Shown: one piece after another, positions 1-8,190 of the stretch
Layout of the letters: the number at the start of each line of letters is the position of its first letter
How positions within the stretch are numbered: position 1 is the stretch's first letter
Assembly: GCF_000315625.1 (NCBI RefSeq)
Contig: NW_005434441.1
Coordinates: 1-27,088, forward strand
DNA from: Guillardia theta CCMP2712
Taxonomy: Eukaryota; Cryptophyceae; Pyrenomonadales; Geminigeraceae
Direction of reading: 5' to 3'
DNA length: 27,088 nucleotides
Program-made: the position numbers and the translations under genes
Notes under the pieces: model-generated
Seen by the model: the letters and a program-made list of their open reading frames with translations, nothing else
Told to the model about the DNA's origin: nothing
Database searches by the model: none

Positions 1-46
1 CCTCTCCCTCTCCCTCTCCCTCTCCCTCTCCCTCTCCCTCTCCCTC
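1..46. repeat. CCTCTC hexanucleotide microsatellite
   Basis: About seven and a half tandem copies of CCTCTC open the window, then the sequence becomes non-repetitive. The array is probably longer to the left of the window. It fits the many pyrimidine-rich simple repeats seen across the region. Confidence 0.9.
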
Positions 47-240
47 CCCGACTCCTCATCAGAAAAGTTCTTTTTCTGGAGGTCCATCCGCATACCCTCA
101 TCCCCGCTTCATCACCTCCATTTATGGAGACATTCCTCCATCTATAGAGGCAGTCAGAGTCTATCCAAACGGACGATGTGGAATCGAGTAAACTCGAAAC
201 GGTGTGTTTTACAATGACTTCTTGGGATGGTCCTGACCTC
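47..240. other. Unassigned spacer
   Basis: Ordinary-composition sequence between the terminal microsatellite and the first GC-rich island. It contains two similar short stretches around TATGGAGACATTCCTCCAT and TATAGAGGCAGTC. I see no gene or RNA here. Confidence 0.4.
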
Positions 241-960
241 TCAATCTGAAACGTCAGAACAATCTCGAGATCCCACTCCTTCGACGGGCTCAGCGGCTTC
301 GAGTCCGATCGGGCTCGGACCCGGTCTCAGTGGTCTGTCGCCGCCGCCGGGGACCGTACTGCGCGGCCTCGGCAGTGTGGCCTGACGGCTCTGATGAGAG
401 AGCCGGGCCGGCCGCGCCCCAGGCTGGGCCGCCGCCGGCCCCGCCGGCGGGCCGCGACTGAGGCCCGGCGCGCCCGGCCGGAGGCTCGGACTCCGGGAGC
501 CGCCGCCTGGCAGCAGCACTGCCCGGCCGCAGCCGATCGCCCGGGCCGCCCCGGCCCTCAGCACCGCCGTGCCACCATCAGACCGTACTGGCAGTGGTGG
601 TCACCGCAGTGGTCACTGCTGACTCGCCGAGGCGCCCCCCTTTCAGTTACGGTTGCACTGCATTGTCACCGTCACTGCAGACGGCCCTGCCAGACCGGAC
701 CGGACCTAGCTCAGGCTAGTTCCGAGTTGTCTTTACTCAAAGTTAAGTTAAAAATCAGTACGAGGACCGTACAATCAGACGGCCTAGCTAGTACTCGGAG
801 CCCGCCCAGCTGAGAGGCCGCATGATCCGATCATGATCCGATCACTGCCGCGGGCGAGACTGTCGGACAGCTGGGCCCGGCCCGGGGATCCGTCAGTTGA
901 TGCTTCCGTTGGACCGTGACGTTGCTGGGCGGCCCGATTTGATCGCTATCACATCAACCG
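241..960. other. GC-rich island A (non-coding, dispersed family)
   Basis: A sharply bounded stretch far richer in G, C and CpG than its surroundings, built from recurring words such as GGCCGG, CACTG, GTCAC, CTCAG and GACCGTAC. Both strands have open frames, but they are low-complexity Arg/Pro/Ala/Gly-rich readings of GC-rich DNA, so I do not call genes. The 16-mer CTTTACTCAAAGTTAA at 731-746 recurs in reverse complement at 10892-10907 inside island C, in similar context. That suggests a dispersed, diverged repeat family rather than unrelated GC-rich DNA. Confidence 0.6.
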
Positions 961-979
961 CCAGGACATTTTCAACTTT

Positions 980-1100
980 TGAATCATGGGTAAATAGGGG
1001 GTGGGTGACATTGGGGGTAGGGTACTTTTTCATGATTGACCAACTGAATCTAGATGTGGGGTAGGGTACTGGATATAAGATCAGCAGGGGGTGGGTTGAG
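980..1100. repeat. G-rich tract cluster (GGGGTAGGGTAC type)
   Basis: Runs of three to five G separated by TA, T or TGGGT occur repeatedly, including GGGGGTAGGGTAC and GGGGTAGGGTACTGG. The same word class fills 11320-11960, 19630-20390 and parts of 25440-26610. The tracts fit the loose definition of G-quadruplex-capable DNA. Function is unknown. Confidence 0.6.
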
Positions 1101-1229
1101 CGGAGATCCTCTGCACGAAAAATATATTTTTCAAAGTTCTAAATCTGGATATTTGTCGAAAAGATGCTTTTTCATTTCATGTTCAGAAGATGAAGGCGTG
1201 ACTGAGTTTTGGATAAGCAACCTCCCCCT

Positions 1230-1543
1230 CCGTCGACTCCTTGACTCCCATCGCGCCAATCTCTTGAGACCAACCACTTGCCCCTCCCCCCAGCCTCCAC
1301 GCAGCACAGTCCTGATCTACCCGCCCCCCCCTCCCCCCATCTCCACCTGGCTCCTTCAGGCTTCTTGCTCCTCGCCCTTCCTCTCCCTATCGGCTCTCCT
1401 TCCACCTACTCGCTCCTTCTCCCAACCTCCATTGAGCAGACGTTGCCGATCCTGCTCTCTTTCACGAGGATAGATCCTCTTGCTTCTGTGCTCATAGCCT
1501 GAGCCATCAGGACTCAGGGCATCATTGATTCTCTTCGATATAT
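1230..1543 (+). promoter_or_regulatory. Pyrimidine-rich leader or promoter of first PB1 gene
   Basis: A C/T-rich stretch (roughly 1220-1470) precedes the ATG at 1544. A comparable C/T-rich stretch lies before the paralogous gene at 4440-4600. It could be 5' untranslated sequence, a leader intron or core promoter. An in-frame TGA at 1526-1528 shows that coding does not extend upstream without splicing. No clear TATA box was found. Confidence 0.35.
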
Positions 1544-2368
1544 ATGACATCATCTAAATTCAACCTGTCCCCGCATCCAAGGTTTGAACAGTTGTGGCAA
1601 GGCAAACCACCAGCATTTGAACCAGCCGAAGATATCCCTATTCCTGCCAACAGCGAACTCCTGGCCTCACCTTTCGTGTTTGGACTTGGCTTTAATTCGA
1701 ACACGTTTGAACCTGCCTGCGACATGAATGAAGCCGAAGGGTCCCTGCAGGACGTCGATTCTCCGGAATGTGTCGTGGAGCACTATGAAGAAGATCAAGA
1801 GCTCGCGCCTGCCAACCTGCACCAGCCTCTCTCGTTTGTTTCGTCGGTGATCGATCCCCCATCCATCAGCAGCAACTTGGAGGACATGTCGCTCGCTCCT
1901 GAAAGCTTCAGAGAGTCTGTGTCCTCTGCTCCGTCCAGCTGCCAGTCTCGCCCAACCTACTTCGATGTCCTGGGAGCCGGCAACACAGCCGAATCCCCAG
2001 ACATGGGGCAGGAGGAATCGAGCCTGGGGAGGAAGCGACGAGCAGACGACTCAGCAGCAGCTGGATCATCCAAGAAGCGCAAGCCTGTCGAGTACAAGAT
2101 CTCTTGCAAGGAGGGCGGAGAGTACTGCATGCGCAGGATCCGAATGCCGTGGGAGCCTGAGGAGAATGATGGCTACGTGATGTGCGAGAGGATATTGAGC
2201 AGGCTGAATGATTGTGCAAAGGCTGCAACGACGGGCCTGTCTTACAGTCATCTCTTCTACATAGACGAAGAGCGCGATGAGATCTCGATCAAATCCGACC
2301 ATGAGCTTTGGGTTGCCATCATGCACTTCAAGGAGAAAGACAAGGCCGTGCGTCTCATTGCCAGATAA
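1544..2368 (+). CDS. PB1-domain protein with nuclear localisation signal
   Basis: Single-exon 274-residue protein. Residues about 183-274 form a PB1 domain. They begin with a basic first strand (YKISCKEGG) and the MRRIRM strand, and carry an OPCA-type acidic motif at 239-255 (YIDEERDEISIKSDHEL). PB1 domains pair head-to-tail through such basic and acidic faces; this one seems to have both. Just before it, residues 163-180 contain GRKRR and KKRK clusters that read as a bipartite nuclear localisation signal. The first 160 residues are acidic, Ser/Pro-rich and probably disordered, with the conserved island RPTYFDVLGAG (136-146). The start is fixed by an in-frame TGA 18 nt upstream. The gene at 4668-5918 is a diverged tandem paralogue. 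A role as a nuclear scaffold or transcription-linked adaptor is inference; no DNA-binding domain is visible. Confidence 0.85.
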   Translation: MTSSKFNLSPHPRFEQLWQGKPPAFEPAEDIPIPANSELLASPFVFGLGFNSNTFEPACDMNEAEGSLQDVDSPECVVEHYEEDQELAPANLHQPLSFVSSVIDPPSISSNLEDMSLAPESFRESVSSAPSSCQSRPTYFDVLGAGNTAESPDMGQEESSLGRKRRADDSAAAGSSKKRKPVEYKISCKEGGEYCMRRIRMPWEPEENDGYVMCERILSRLNDCAKAATTGLSYSHLFYIDEERDEISIKSDHELWVAIMHFKEKDKAVRLIAR

Positions 2369-2741
2369 TCCTCAGACCCCTGAGATTGAACTCGGATTCT
2401 AGATTCTTCTAGATCTTAATATGGAAAGTTTCTTCGTGCTCGTTCTGAAATTCTAGCCTTCGTTGATCCTGAAATACCCTTTCTGATCACTTTCTTACAT
2501 TTTTCAACCTGTGTTGGTGTGTTGGTATAATCAATTGTGCATTAGTAAATTATCGTAAATTGCTGAAAAACATGGCTAGCAATGTCATAATCGATGATTT
2601 TCACTTTCGAAATTAGCATACATCCAGCAGAAATCTCGAGAGCGTCAAAGTGTACGTCTGGCAGGAGAATGCAACAAATACACGAGTGTTCGAAGATTTC
2701 GAAGTTTATTCTTTAAGTTTACTCATGTCAAATCTTCCTCA
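2369..2741. other. 3' flank of first PB1 gene, no gene seen
   Basis: AT-richer sequence after the stop codon, with several TTCTAGA-like words and no canonical AATAAA close to the stop. It presumably contains the 3' untranslated region. No RNA gene or conserved frame was recognised. Confidence 0.4.
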
Positions 2742-3324
2742 TCAATTTAGAATCCCCCTAGCGATCTCCTTCACATTCACCCCTCGAATGAAACAAGATC
2801 TTTGAACCGTCCTCGAGCTCCACCAACCCATGGCTCCCTTCCCCCTTGTTCCCGCTCCGTCCGACCCGATCCCCGTCGCAGCGCGTCGTTTGGATCTCAA
2901 GAGCCACAAAACGAGATTACTACACATGCTGGAAGTAAAGTAGAGTTTATTACTGTCATAAGTCACTATTAGCAATTGTATAGTTAAATCGCAACGGTTC
3001 GTCATCTCGGTAAAAGCCGACGGCCCGCCCCCAGACAGGGCGTTCCACACCCACACCACGATCAGATTGCGTGAGCATGCTCGTCCGACCTCCTTGTCGT
3101 GCACCCTGTCAACTCCACCTGACTGACAACATGCCGTCAACTCTAACCCTGCCAGAATAGACTCGTGCCAGCATGCATGCCGCGCCGTGAGGATACTCTG
3201 TGACTCTTCGTCGTTGGGTCGTGTTGCTCACTCGGTGAACATCACTGAAACAGCAATATTTTGATGATGAATGCTTCCCTGTTGTGTGCTCAATGAAAAC
3301 AATGGCTTGGATCATCTGAAACAC
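2742..3324 (-). other. Possible minus-strand exon remnants, unrecognised
   Basis: Two overlapping minus-strand frames look somewhat protein-like. One stays open for 132 codons (2742-3140). Another, ending at a TAG at 2758-2760, reads through DGDRVGRS and LVELEDGSKILF. The longer frame also contains VHDKEVGRA around 3070-3100, resembling the DGDRVGRS stretch near 2860, so part may be an internal duplication. I cannot settle on an exon structure or a family. It may be a decayed gene or chance open sequence. Confidence 0.2.
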
Positions 3325-3900
3325 GTCGTTTACTTGAACACATGGTTACATACATCACCTTTTCACAGTAACATACAAAGACTAGAAAACAAACAGAGGT
3401 AAAACGGAAATTCCAACAGGCAAACGTCGCTGCTTTCTGAGAATCAGTGCGTCAAGCTATATACTCTGAAAAACGTGTATTGGAGCTGCAAATCCTGAAT
3501 GGAAGACCCAAACATCGCGGGCATTCGCTTGAAGTGAGGAAGTTCATGCAGTAGTAAAAGCCTTCGTAATTTACCGTTTCATGTTGTTGATGTTCTACAT
3601 GACAGACAGCATCGGGCATACTACATGAGAGAATCATGCAATGTATGTGATGCTGGAATCTCATACAAGTGCAGAATGACCTGCACACGCATCCGATCTT
3701 CATTCTGTCCACACTGCATGTCCCGCAGTTGAACTTGAACGTATCGGTGGAACAAACAGTTGACAGTTGGAAACAAAGAGTGTGTTGTGGTACAAATTGA
3801 CAACTGGAATCTAACTAGGATCACCTATAGATTTAACTTAGATCTTAACCCATTTCTCAAGTTTAACTCTAAAGTTACTAGAAGATCTCGTCAGGGTAGT
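3325..3900. other. Intergenic sequence, no gene seen
   Basis: Moderately AT-rich sequence with short open frames only. No coding signature, RNA fold or repeat was recognised, apart from the approach to the hairpin at 3901. Confidence 0.4.
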
Positions 3901-4003
3901 GCTCCCACTTTAGTAGTGATGTCAGGGGTGTCTTCGTACTAATTTTAAGCTGAATTTAAGCTAAAATTAGTACGAAGACACCCTTGACCATACTACCAGG
4001 AGC
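3901..4003. repeat. Long imperfect inverted repeat (hairpin)
   Basis: The core is a perfect 22-bp inverted repeat, 3926-3947 against 3962-3983, with a 14-nt spacer. The arm starts GGGTGTCTTCGTACTAA. With small indels and mismatches the arms extend outward to GCTCC at 3901 and GGAGC near 4003. The full structure is about 103 nt. Candidates are a foldback or MITE-like element, the U3 part of a solo LTR, or a small-RNA precursor if transcribed. Confidence 0.75.
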
Positions 4004-4004
4004 A

Positions 4005-4080
4005 AGTATAAAATACTATTAAAGACCGCGCACAACTTACAGAGAGTTGTGAGGTCGATTGTTACAATAATAAAGAAAGT
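4005..4080 (+). promoter_or_regulatory. TATA-like box, small hairpin and AATAAA cluster
   Basis: GTATAAAATAC at about 4006-4016 resembles a TATA box. Some 15 nt later comes a stem-loop with perfect arms CACAACT (4031-4037) and AGTTGTG (4045-4051), outwardly supported by GACC and GGTC. AATAAAG follows near 4069. TATA, stem and polyadenylation signal this close together, right after the large hairpin, look like the promoter/R region of an LTR. No flanking TG...CA ends with matching target-site duplications could be shown. It could also drive the gene starting at 4668. Confidence 0.3.
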
Positions 4081-4139
4081 TTTGAGTATCATTGAAAATC
4101 TATTCTTGGATTTGAAATTCTTGCTAATGGAAATTTAGT

Positions 4140-4667
4140 TCTTTTTTGCCTTCCCTCCCATAGCCATACACTCCCTCGCAGCACTCCCTCGCCATTCCAC
4201 TAGCGCTGCTCTGATCCTTGAGATGATGTTCTTGCTTCCTATACGCATTCCCTTTCGCTCTTGTGAGCAGAGAAATGATCTCGAGCATTGCTTCTTGCTT
4301 GGAAGCATTCTTCTTCTATTCTTCTCCTATTCTTCTCCTATTCTTCTCCTTGCATACGTTCTTTTGAGCACACATCCTTGTTTCACCTTTATCAGTTGTC
4401 CTTATACTGACAGCGTCTTGCCACAAACGATTCTGATGTCCTTTCTCGCATTGTCTTTGCATGCAGTGCTCTTACCCCCTTCCCCCCCTCCCTGCCTCCA
4501 GCCCCGTTCCTATCCAAACCACCTATCGTATCCTTCCATCCTACTCATTATCAAATCCTACCCTATTCCATCCACTGGTAAAAGAAGGATCCACTCCCCA
4601 AAATCTCTGTCTGCCATAAATTTCATTGGCTCTGCTGATCATTGCCTCAGGTAAAACCGTGCGTTCT
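4140..4667 (+). promoter_or_regulatory. Pyrimidine-rich leader region of second PB1 gene
   Basis: C/T-rich sequence with three near-copies of TATTCTTCTCC at about 4316-4350 and long C runs around 4470-4500. CTCAG|GTAAAA at 4646-4656 could be a splice boundary in the leader. The frame is open from 4626 without an ATG until 4668, so translation probably starts at 4668 or at the ATG three codons later. Confidence 0.35.
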
Positions 4668-5918
4668 ATGAGCGTCATGGAGCACACCGACCACCACCGT
4701 ACCTTCAACCATCAACAGAATCCTCCTTACGAGTTAGGTCCTGCTCACCCTGCCAGCAGCTACTCTGAAAGCTCGCCGCGTGGCCAGCATGAGACTTTCT
4801 CTCATGTTCTGGCCTCACAAGGCTTCCCCCCGGCCCAGTTTCCCCAACATCACTCTAGCCCCAACACGATCAACGATTTTTTTCATGACAGCGTCTACGA
4901 TAGTGCGTCCTCCTGCGTCTCTGGGAGGCCTTCGTATTATGATGTCTTGGGAGGTGGAAAAAGTGGGGAAGCAGAAGCAGCAGCAGCAGCAGCAGCAAAC
5001 GCAGGTGCAGATGGAGCGGGTTGGGAGGGCAGCGCACCTGCATGGCATGAAAGTGTTGAACCAAACATTGGAAATAATCCGGTGCCACGAAGTCATGACG
5101 ATCAATCTTCTTCACAGATCTCATCGTTTCAGAGTCATGCTCCCTCTTCTCAGATCTCATCGTTTCAGAGTCATGCCCCTTCTTCTCAGATCTCATCGTT
5201 TCAGAGTCATGCCCCTTCTTCTCAGATCTCATCGTTTCAGAGTCATGCTCTTTCTTCTCAGATCTCATCGTTTCAGAGCCATAGTCCTTCTTCACAGATC
5301 TCATCGTTTCAGAGTCATGCCCCTTCTTCTCAGATCTCATCGTTTCAGAGTCATGCCCCTTCTTCTCAGATCTCATCGTTTCAGAGTCATGCTCCTTCTT
5401 CTCAGATCTCATCGTTTCAGAGCCATAGTCCTTCTTCTCAGATCTCATCGTTTCAGAGTCATGCTCCTTCTTCTCAGATCTCATCGTTTCAGAGCCATAC
5501 TCCTTCTTCTCAGATCTCATCGTTTCAGAGCCATACTCCTTCTTCACAGATCTCGTCGTTTCAGAGTCATGCTCCTTCTTCTCAGATCTCATCGTTTCAG
5601 AGTCATGCTCCTTCACAGATCTCGTCATCTCGTGCTCAGCAGCACTCCTTTCATGTTAGATGCTTGACGGATGGCTTGGAAGATATACGAACAATCCAGA
5701 TTTTCTCTCGCAGTTTGGAAGGATGTCTCGATTTCTTCGTGGGAAAGGAGCTTCTGCACAAGTTGAATGACAGCAGGATGAGGGGAACAAGGAGGCTGGA
5801 GCGACTGCTGTACATCGACGAAGAGGGTGATGAAGTCGTGATCTTAACTGATCATGAGCTGTGGGTAGCTAGTTTGCACTTTCAGGCCAACGAGCCAATC
5901 CAGCTAATTGCCAAGTGA
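4668..5918 (+). CDS. PB1-domain protein with 14 x 12-residue repeats
   Basis: A 416-residue protein if translated from the ATG at 4668; the ATG at 4677 is an alternative. Order: a Pro/His-rich N-terminus; the island GRPSYYDVLGGGK (about 86-98), matching RPTYFDVLGAG in the gene at 1544; a short poly-Ala tract from a GCA run; 14 tandem copies of SSQISSFQSHAP (about 148-315); and a C-terminal PB1-like domain (about 325-416) with YIDEEGDEVVILTDHEL. The PB1 acidic face is intact, while the basic first strand is weaker (HVRC in place of YKISCK), suggesting a mainly type I (acidic) partner. The KKRK-type nuclear signal of the paralogue is missing. The two genes are almost certainly a tandem duplication, and pairing between their PB1 domains is a reasonable inference. 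The repeats are polar and probably disordered or multivalent. Confidence 0.85.
   Translation: MSVMEHTDHHRTFNHQQNPPYELGPAHPASSYSESSPRGQHETFSHVLASQGFPPAQFPQHHSSPNTINDFFHDSVYDSASSCVSGRPSYYDVLGGGKSGEAEAAAAAAANAGADGAGWEGSAPAWHESVEPNIGNNPVPRSHDDQSSSQISSFQSHAPSSQISSFQSHAPSSQISSFQSHAPSSQISSFQSHALSSQISSFQSHSPSSQISSFQSHAPSSQISSFQSHAPSSQISSFQSHAPSSQISSFQSHSPSSQISSFQSHAPSSQISSFQSHTPSSQISSFQSHTPSSQISSFQSHAPSSQISSFQSHAPSQISSSRAQQHSFHVRCLTDGLEDIRTIQIFSRSLEGCLDFFVGKELLHKLNDSRMRGTRRLERLLYIDEEGDEVVILTDHELWVASLHFQANEPIQLIAK
5109..5612 (+). repeat. 36-bp coding minisatellite, 14 copies
   Basis: Exactly 14 units of 36 bp keep the reading frame and encode SSQISSFQSHAP with changes only near the end (AP, AL, SP or TP). 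At the DNA level there are two main subtypes, ending CAGAGTCATGCT/C or CAGAGCCATAG/CT, interspersed along the array. That pattern indicates recent expansion and homogenisation. A shortened 15th unit (SQISS) follows. Confidence 0.95.
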
Positions 5919-6235
5919 CGGTCACCTAGTTTGCAGGCTAGTCACTAACAGTAACTAGTAGTAAGTTCAACGGTTCCTGCTCCCAGGCTGATAAATTGTA
6001 ACGCACCGTGCACACGGTTGCAGCCTCGGAAGTGACTTTATCGTTCAGAACTTCGAGGGCCAAGTTCACTGCGACCGTGACGGTTTGAAGATGAAAAGGC
6101 TTGTTTCTTTGCGCTGAGTGTCGGTGGCATGGTAGTCGCCCGGCCGGAATCATGCGGCTCCCGGGACCCCCGGCGGCCCGGGGGCCGGGCCAGTCACGGT
6201 GCCGGGACCGGGAGTGCCACAACAATCCATTGGGT
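5919..6235. other. GC-rich island B (short member)
   Basis: After the stop codon the sequence takes on the word usage of the islands at 241, 10520 and 17735: GTCACCTAG, CTAGTCACTAACAG, CACCGTGC, CCGTGACGG, then an almost pure G/C stretch at 6138-6215. GTAACTAGTAGTAAGTTCAAC near 5950 resembles, in reverse complement, CAACTTACTATCAGTTAAC in island C. The open frames here are not convincing. Confidence 0.5.
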
Positions 6236-7283
6236 TCTCAACTGGATTTTATTCCGTCTCGGCGGGGTCTTTTTCTACCTGGATTTTTCTGAATGAATAG
6301 GTTTTGGATTTCAAAGCGAAAATTTTCCTTGAAATGTTTTACTTCTGTCAAACCACGCCATTTCAAATTGTGGGATCCTGCCAGCACCGTGCCATTTCTG
6401 GAATTTTTAAACGTTGTACAGAATGTACCAATGTTGTACACGGTGTCAGTTTGGGAGACTCACGTTCAAGCAGATCGCGCCCTGTGGGCACCATGTTGTG
6501 AGATGCATACATCAATGTGATGACAAGAACATCTTTTGATGCCAAATTTGACCAGATTTGAATGTATCATGTGGGAAAACGACTGCATTTCCTTTAAGCA
6601 GAGTGTTTTGAGGATGATCATCGGATGCATATCATGTTGCAATAAGAATTTTGTGGAAAGGAAATATTTGAATCTCAGTTCGTTGAGTTGCGTGTAAATG
6701 CAAATATGCTTTGAAGCATTGTGAGCATAGTTGTAACTGTGCATTGACTTGTAATAGTGTAAGGTATGCATTCAAATTTGCATGCTCACGCTATCCAATA
6801 ATTGTGTGACTTTCCTTGTCATACTTGCACTGAAACACCTCAATTCTGATGTGCCAAAGCCCTGATCAGCTGTTTTCACACTTTCAGAAGGGAAACATGA
6901 AAGGAATCGATCAGAGAGGCAACCTTCGAAGACATAAAGGAAATGCTATTCTCCTTATTGCGATGACGGCCTAGCTTCCTGAACCAGAATGCTTCGTCGG
7001 TTGTATATGAAACATATTTCAAGAGACTTGCTGGTGCTTTGCCATGATTGCATTTTTTTAGGCTTCTCCCAACGCATTCCACAACAGTTTGAGTCTTGTG
7101 AAATGCTCTCAACAGCCAGTGGCATGGCGATTGTAACATGTCATTGGAGTTTGAGAGGCTGGGGGAGGAGAGATGAGGGGAGAGGGGAGGGGGGAAGGAG
7201 AGGGGATAGGAGGGGTTGGAAGGAAAAGCGAAGCCTGGGAAGTATTGATATGCTGATCGCGAGAGACTGGGAGATGCCAGAGG
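6236..7283. other. Non-coding stretch, no gene seen
   Basis: AT-rich sequence with many ATG/CATTTG words and several short frames on both strands, none resembling a known domain. A purine-rich block (GGGGAGAGGGGAGG type) lies at 7155-7230. No tRNA, rRNA or structured RNA was recognised. Confidence 0.4.
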
Positions 7284-7399
7284 AGAGACGGTTTACTCAA
7301 GACCACTAGCGAGGAAGGGAGGAGGGCTTGGAGGAGAGGCGAGGAAGGAGAAAGCTTCGGGTAGAGACGGTTTACTCAAGACCACTAGCGAGGAAGGGA
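7284..7399. repeat. 37-bp direct duplication at the 3' end of kinase fragment
   Basis: The same 37 bp occur at 7284-7320 and 7363-7399, beginning AGAGACGGTTTACTCAAGAC. On the minus strand the copy at 7363 contains the final codons and TAA stop of the kinase-like frame, so the last bases of that gene have been duplicated downstream. No mismatch was seen between the copies. Confidence 0.9.
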
Positions 7400-7602
7400 T
7401 GCCTCAGAGCCTCCTGTGCAGTCATCCTCGTGCGGGCATCGATATCGAGGCAGCAGCGGTTGAGGAAGTCCCAGATCGCATGTTTCTCCTCCACCACCAG
7501 CCAGCCCTTGCCTCCCGCTTTCGCTCTCAGGGAGCTTGATAAGGTCAGGGCATAGCTGAGATGCCGTTCGAATGGTAGCATCCCCAGGCTTCCCGCCACC
7601 AT
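7372..7602 (-). pseudogene. Protein kinase C-lobe fragment (last exon or relic)
   Basis: The minus-strand frame ending at TAA 7372-7374 reads IWDFLNRCCLDIDARTRM followed by TAQEALRHPFLASGLE. This is the end of a Ser/Thr protein kinase fold: the invariant Arg of subdomain XI sits in DARTRM, and the typical ending is EAL-x-HPFL. Upstream residues (LPFERHLSYALTLSSSLRAK) are plausible kinase sequence but not diagnostic. No ATP-binding loop, VAxK lysine, HRD or DFG motif was found nearby, so only the C-terminal tip is present. It may be the last exon of a larger minus-strand gene interrupted by the repeats at 7605-8190, or a relic. I favour relic because a frame-compatible upstream stretch has an internal stop. 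Confidence 0.55.
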
Positions 7603-7604
7603 AT

Positions 7605-7702
7605 CACCCTCATCCTCATCCTCACCCTCATCCTCATCCTCATCCTCATCCTCATCCTCATCCCCATCCTCATCCTCATCCTCATCCTCATCCTCATCCT
7701 CA
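7605..7702. repeat. CATCCT hexanucleotide microsatellite
   Basis: About 16 tandem CATCCT/CACCCT units. On the minus strand they would encode alternating Asp-Glu and lie directly in frame upstream of the kinase-like tail. Whether this tract is ever translated is unknown. Confidence 0.9.
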
Positions 7703-7704
7703 TG

Positions 7705-7762
7705 ATACAACAACAACAACAATACCAACAACAACAACAACAACAATACCAACAACAACAAT
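7705..7762. repeat. CAA trinucleotide microsatellite
   Basis: ACA/CAA repeats interrupted twice by AATACC, directly adjoining the CATCCT array. The AATACCAACAACAAC block is itself repeated. Confidence 0.9.
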
Positions 7763-7968
7763 TTTACTTCAGCGTCGAGCTTGCATTCTTCGATGACATT
7801 TCTGATCTTATCTCTGTACTGACCCGTTTACCCATAGTTGTGCTTCCACTCAGCGTCCATGCTCTTGATGTGCATGCGCAAGCTGCAGTGCTCAGACCAT
7901 ACAGTCAGACCAGCGCACTTACTTACACAATGAGTGTACCAGTAGATCTCCATGACCGCCATGTTGTC
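7762..7968 (-). pseudogene. Minus-strand coding-like stretch with one internal stop
   Basis: In the same frame as the kinase-like tail, the minus strand reads NMAVMEIYWYTHC, then LRMHIKSMDAEWKHNYG, a TAA at 7828-7830, then YRDKIRNVIEECKLDAE. The composition looks protein-like. The TAA sits in a GT...AG segment of only 18 nt (7814-7831) whose removal would keep the frame. That is far shorter than the other introns here (53-272 nt), so a simple stop mutation is the easier explanation. A second donor-like GTAAGTAAG follows THC. I recognise no domain. Confidence 0.3.
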
Positions 7969-7971
7969 ATG

Positions 7972-8190
7972 TACAGACAAACAAACAAACCAACAGTACG
8001 GACAAACGAACAAACAAACAGTACGGACGAACGAACAAACAAACAGCACGGACAAACGAACAAACAAACAGTACGGACAAACGAACAAACGAACAGTACG
8101 GACAAACGAACAAACGAACAGTACGGACAAACAAACAAACGAACAGTATGGACAAACAAACAAACGAACAGCACGGACAAACAAACAAAC
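7972..8190. repeat. 25-bp minisatellite with internal ACAA/ACGA periodicity
   Basis: The hexamer GTACGG, or GCACGG/GTATGG in variants, occurs at 7996, 8021, 8046, 8071, 8096, 8121, 8146 and 8171: eight anchors at an exact 25-bp spacing. Between anchors the sequence is built from ACAA and ACGA tetramers. Because 25 is not a multiple of three and the unit lacks stops, several frames stay open on both strands; none should be taken as a gene. Confidence 0.95.

Noticed and set aside
1-46. CCTCTC array as a telomere
   Set aside because: It ends after about seven units into unique sequence and has no G-rich telomere pattern; an ordinary microsatellite is simpler.
4870-5628. 252-codon minus-strand frame with KKEHDSETMRSE-type repeats
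   Set aside because: It is the antisense shadow of the 36-bp coding array in the PB1 gene; the flanking PB1 and DVLG motifs are on the plus strand.
4780-5667. 295-codon second plus-strand frame over the same array
   Set aside because: Stop-free only because the 36-bp unit lacks stops in that frame; no recognisable sequence outside the repeat.
7972-8190. Regular 25-bp array considered as a CRISPR array
   Set aside because: There are no unique spacers: the whole unit repeats, and the setting is eukaryotic.
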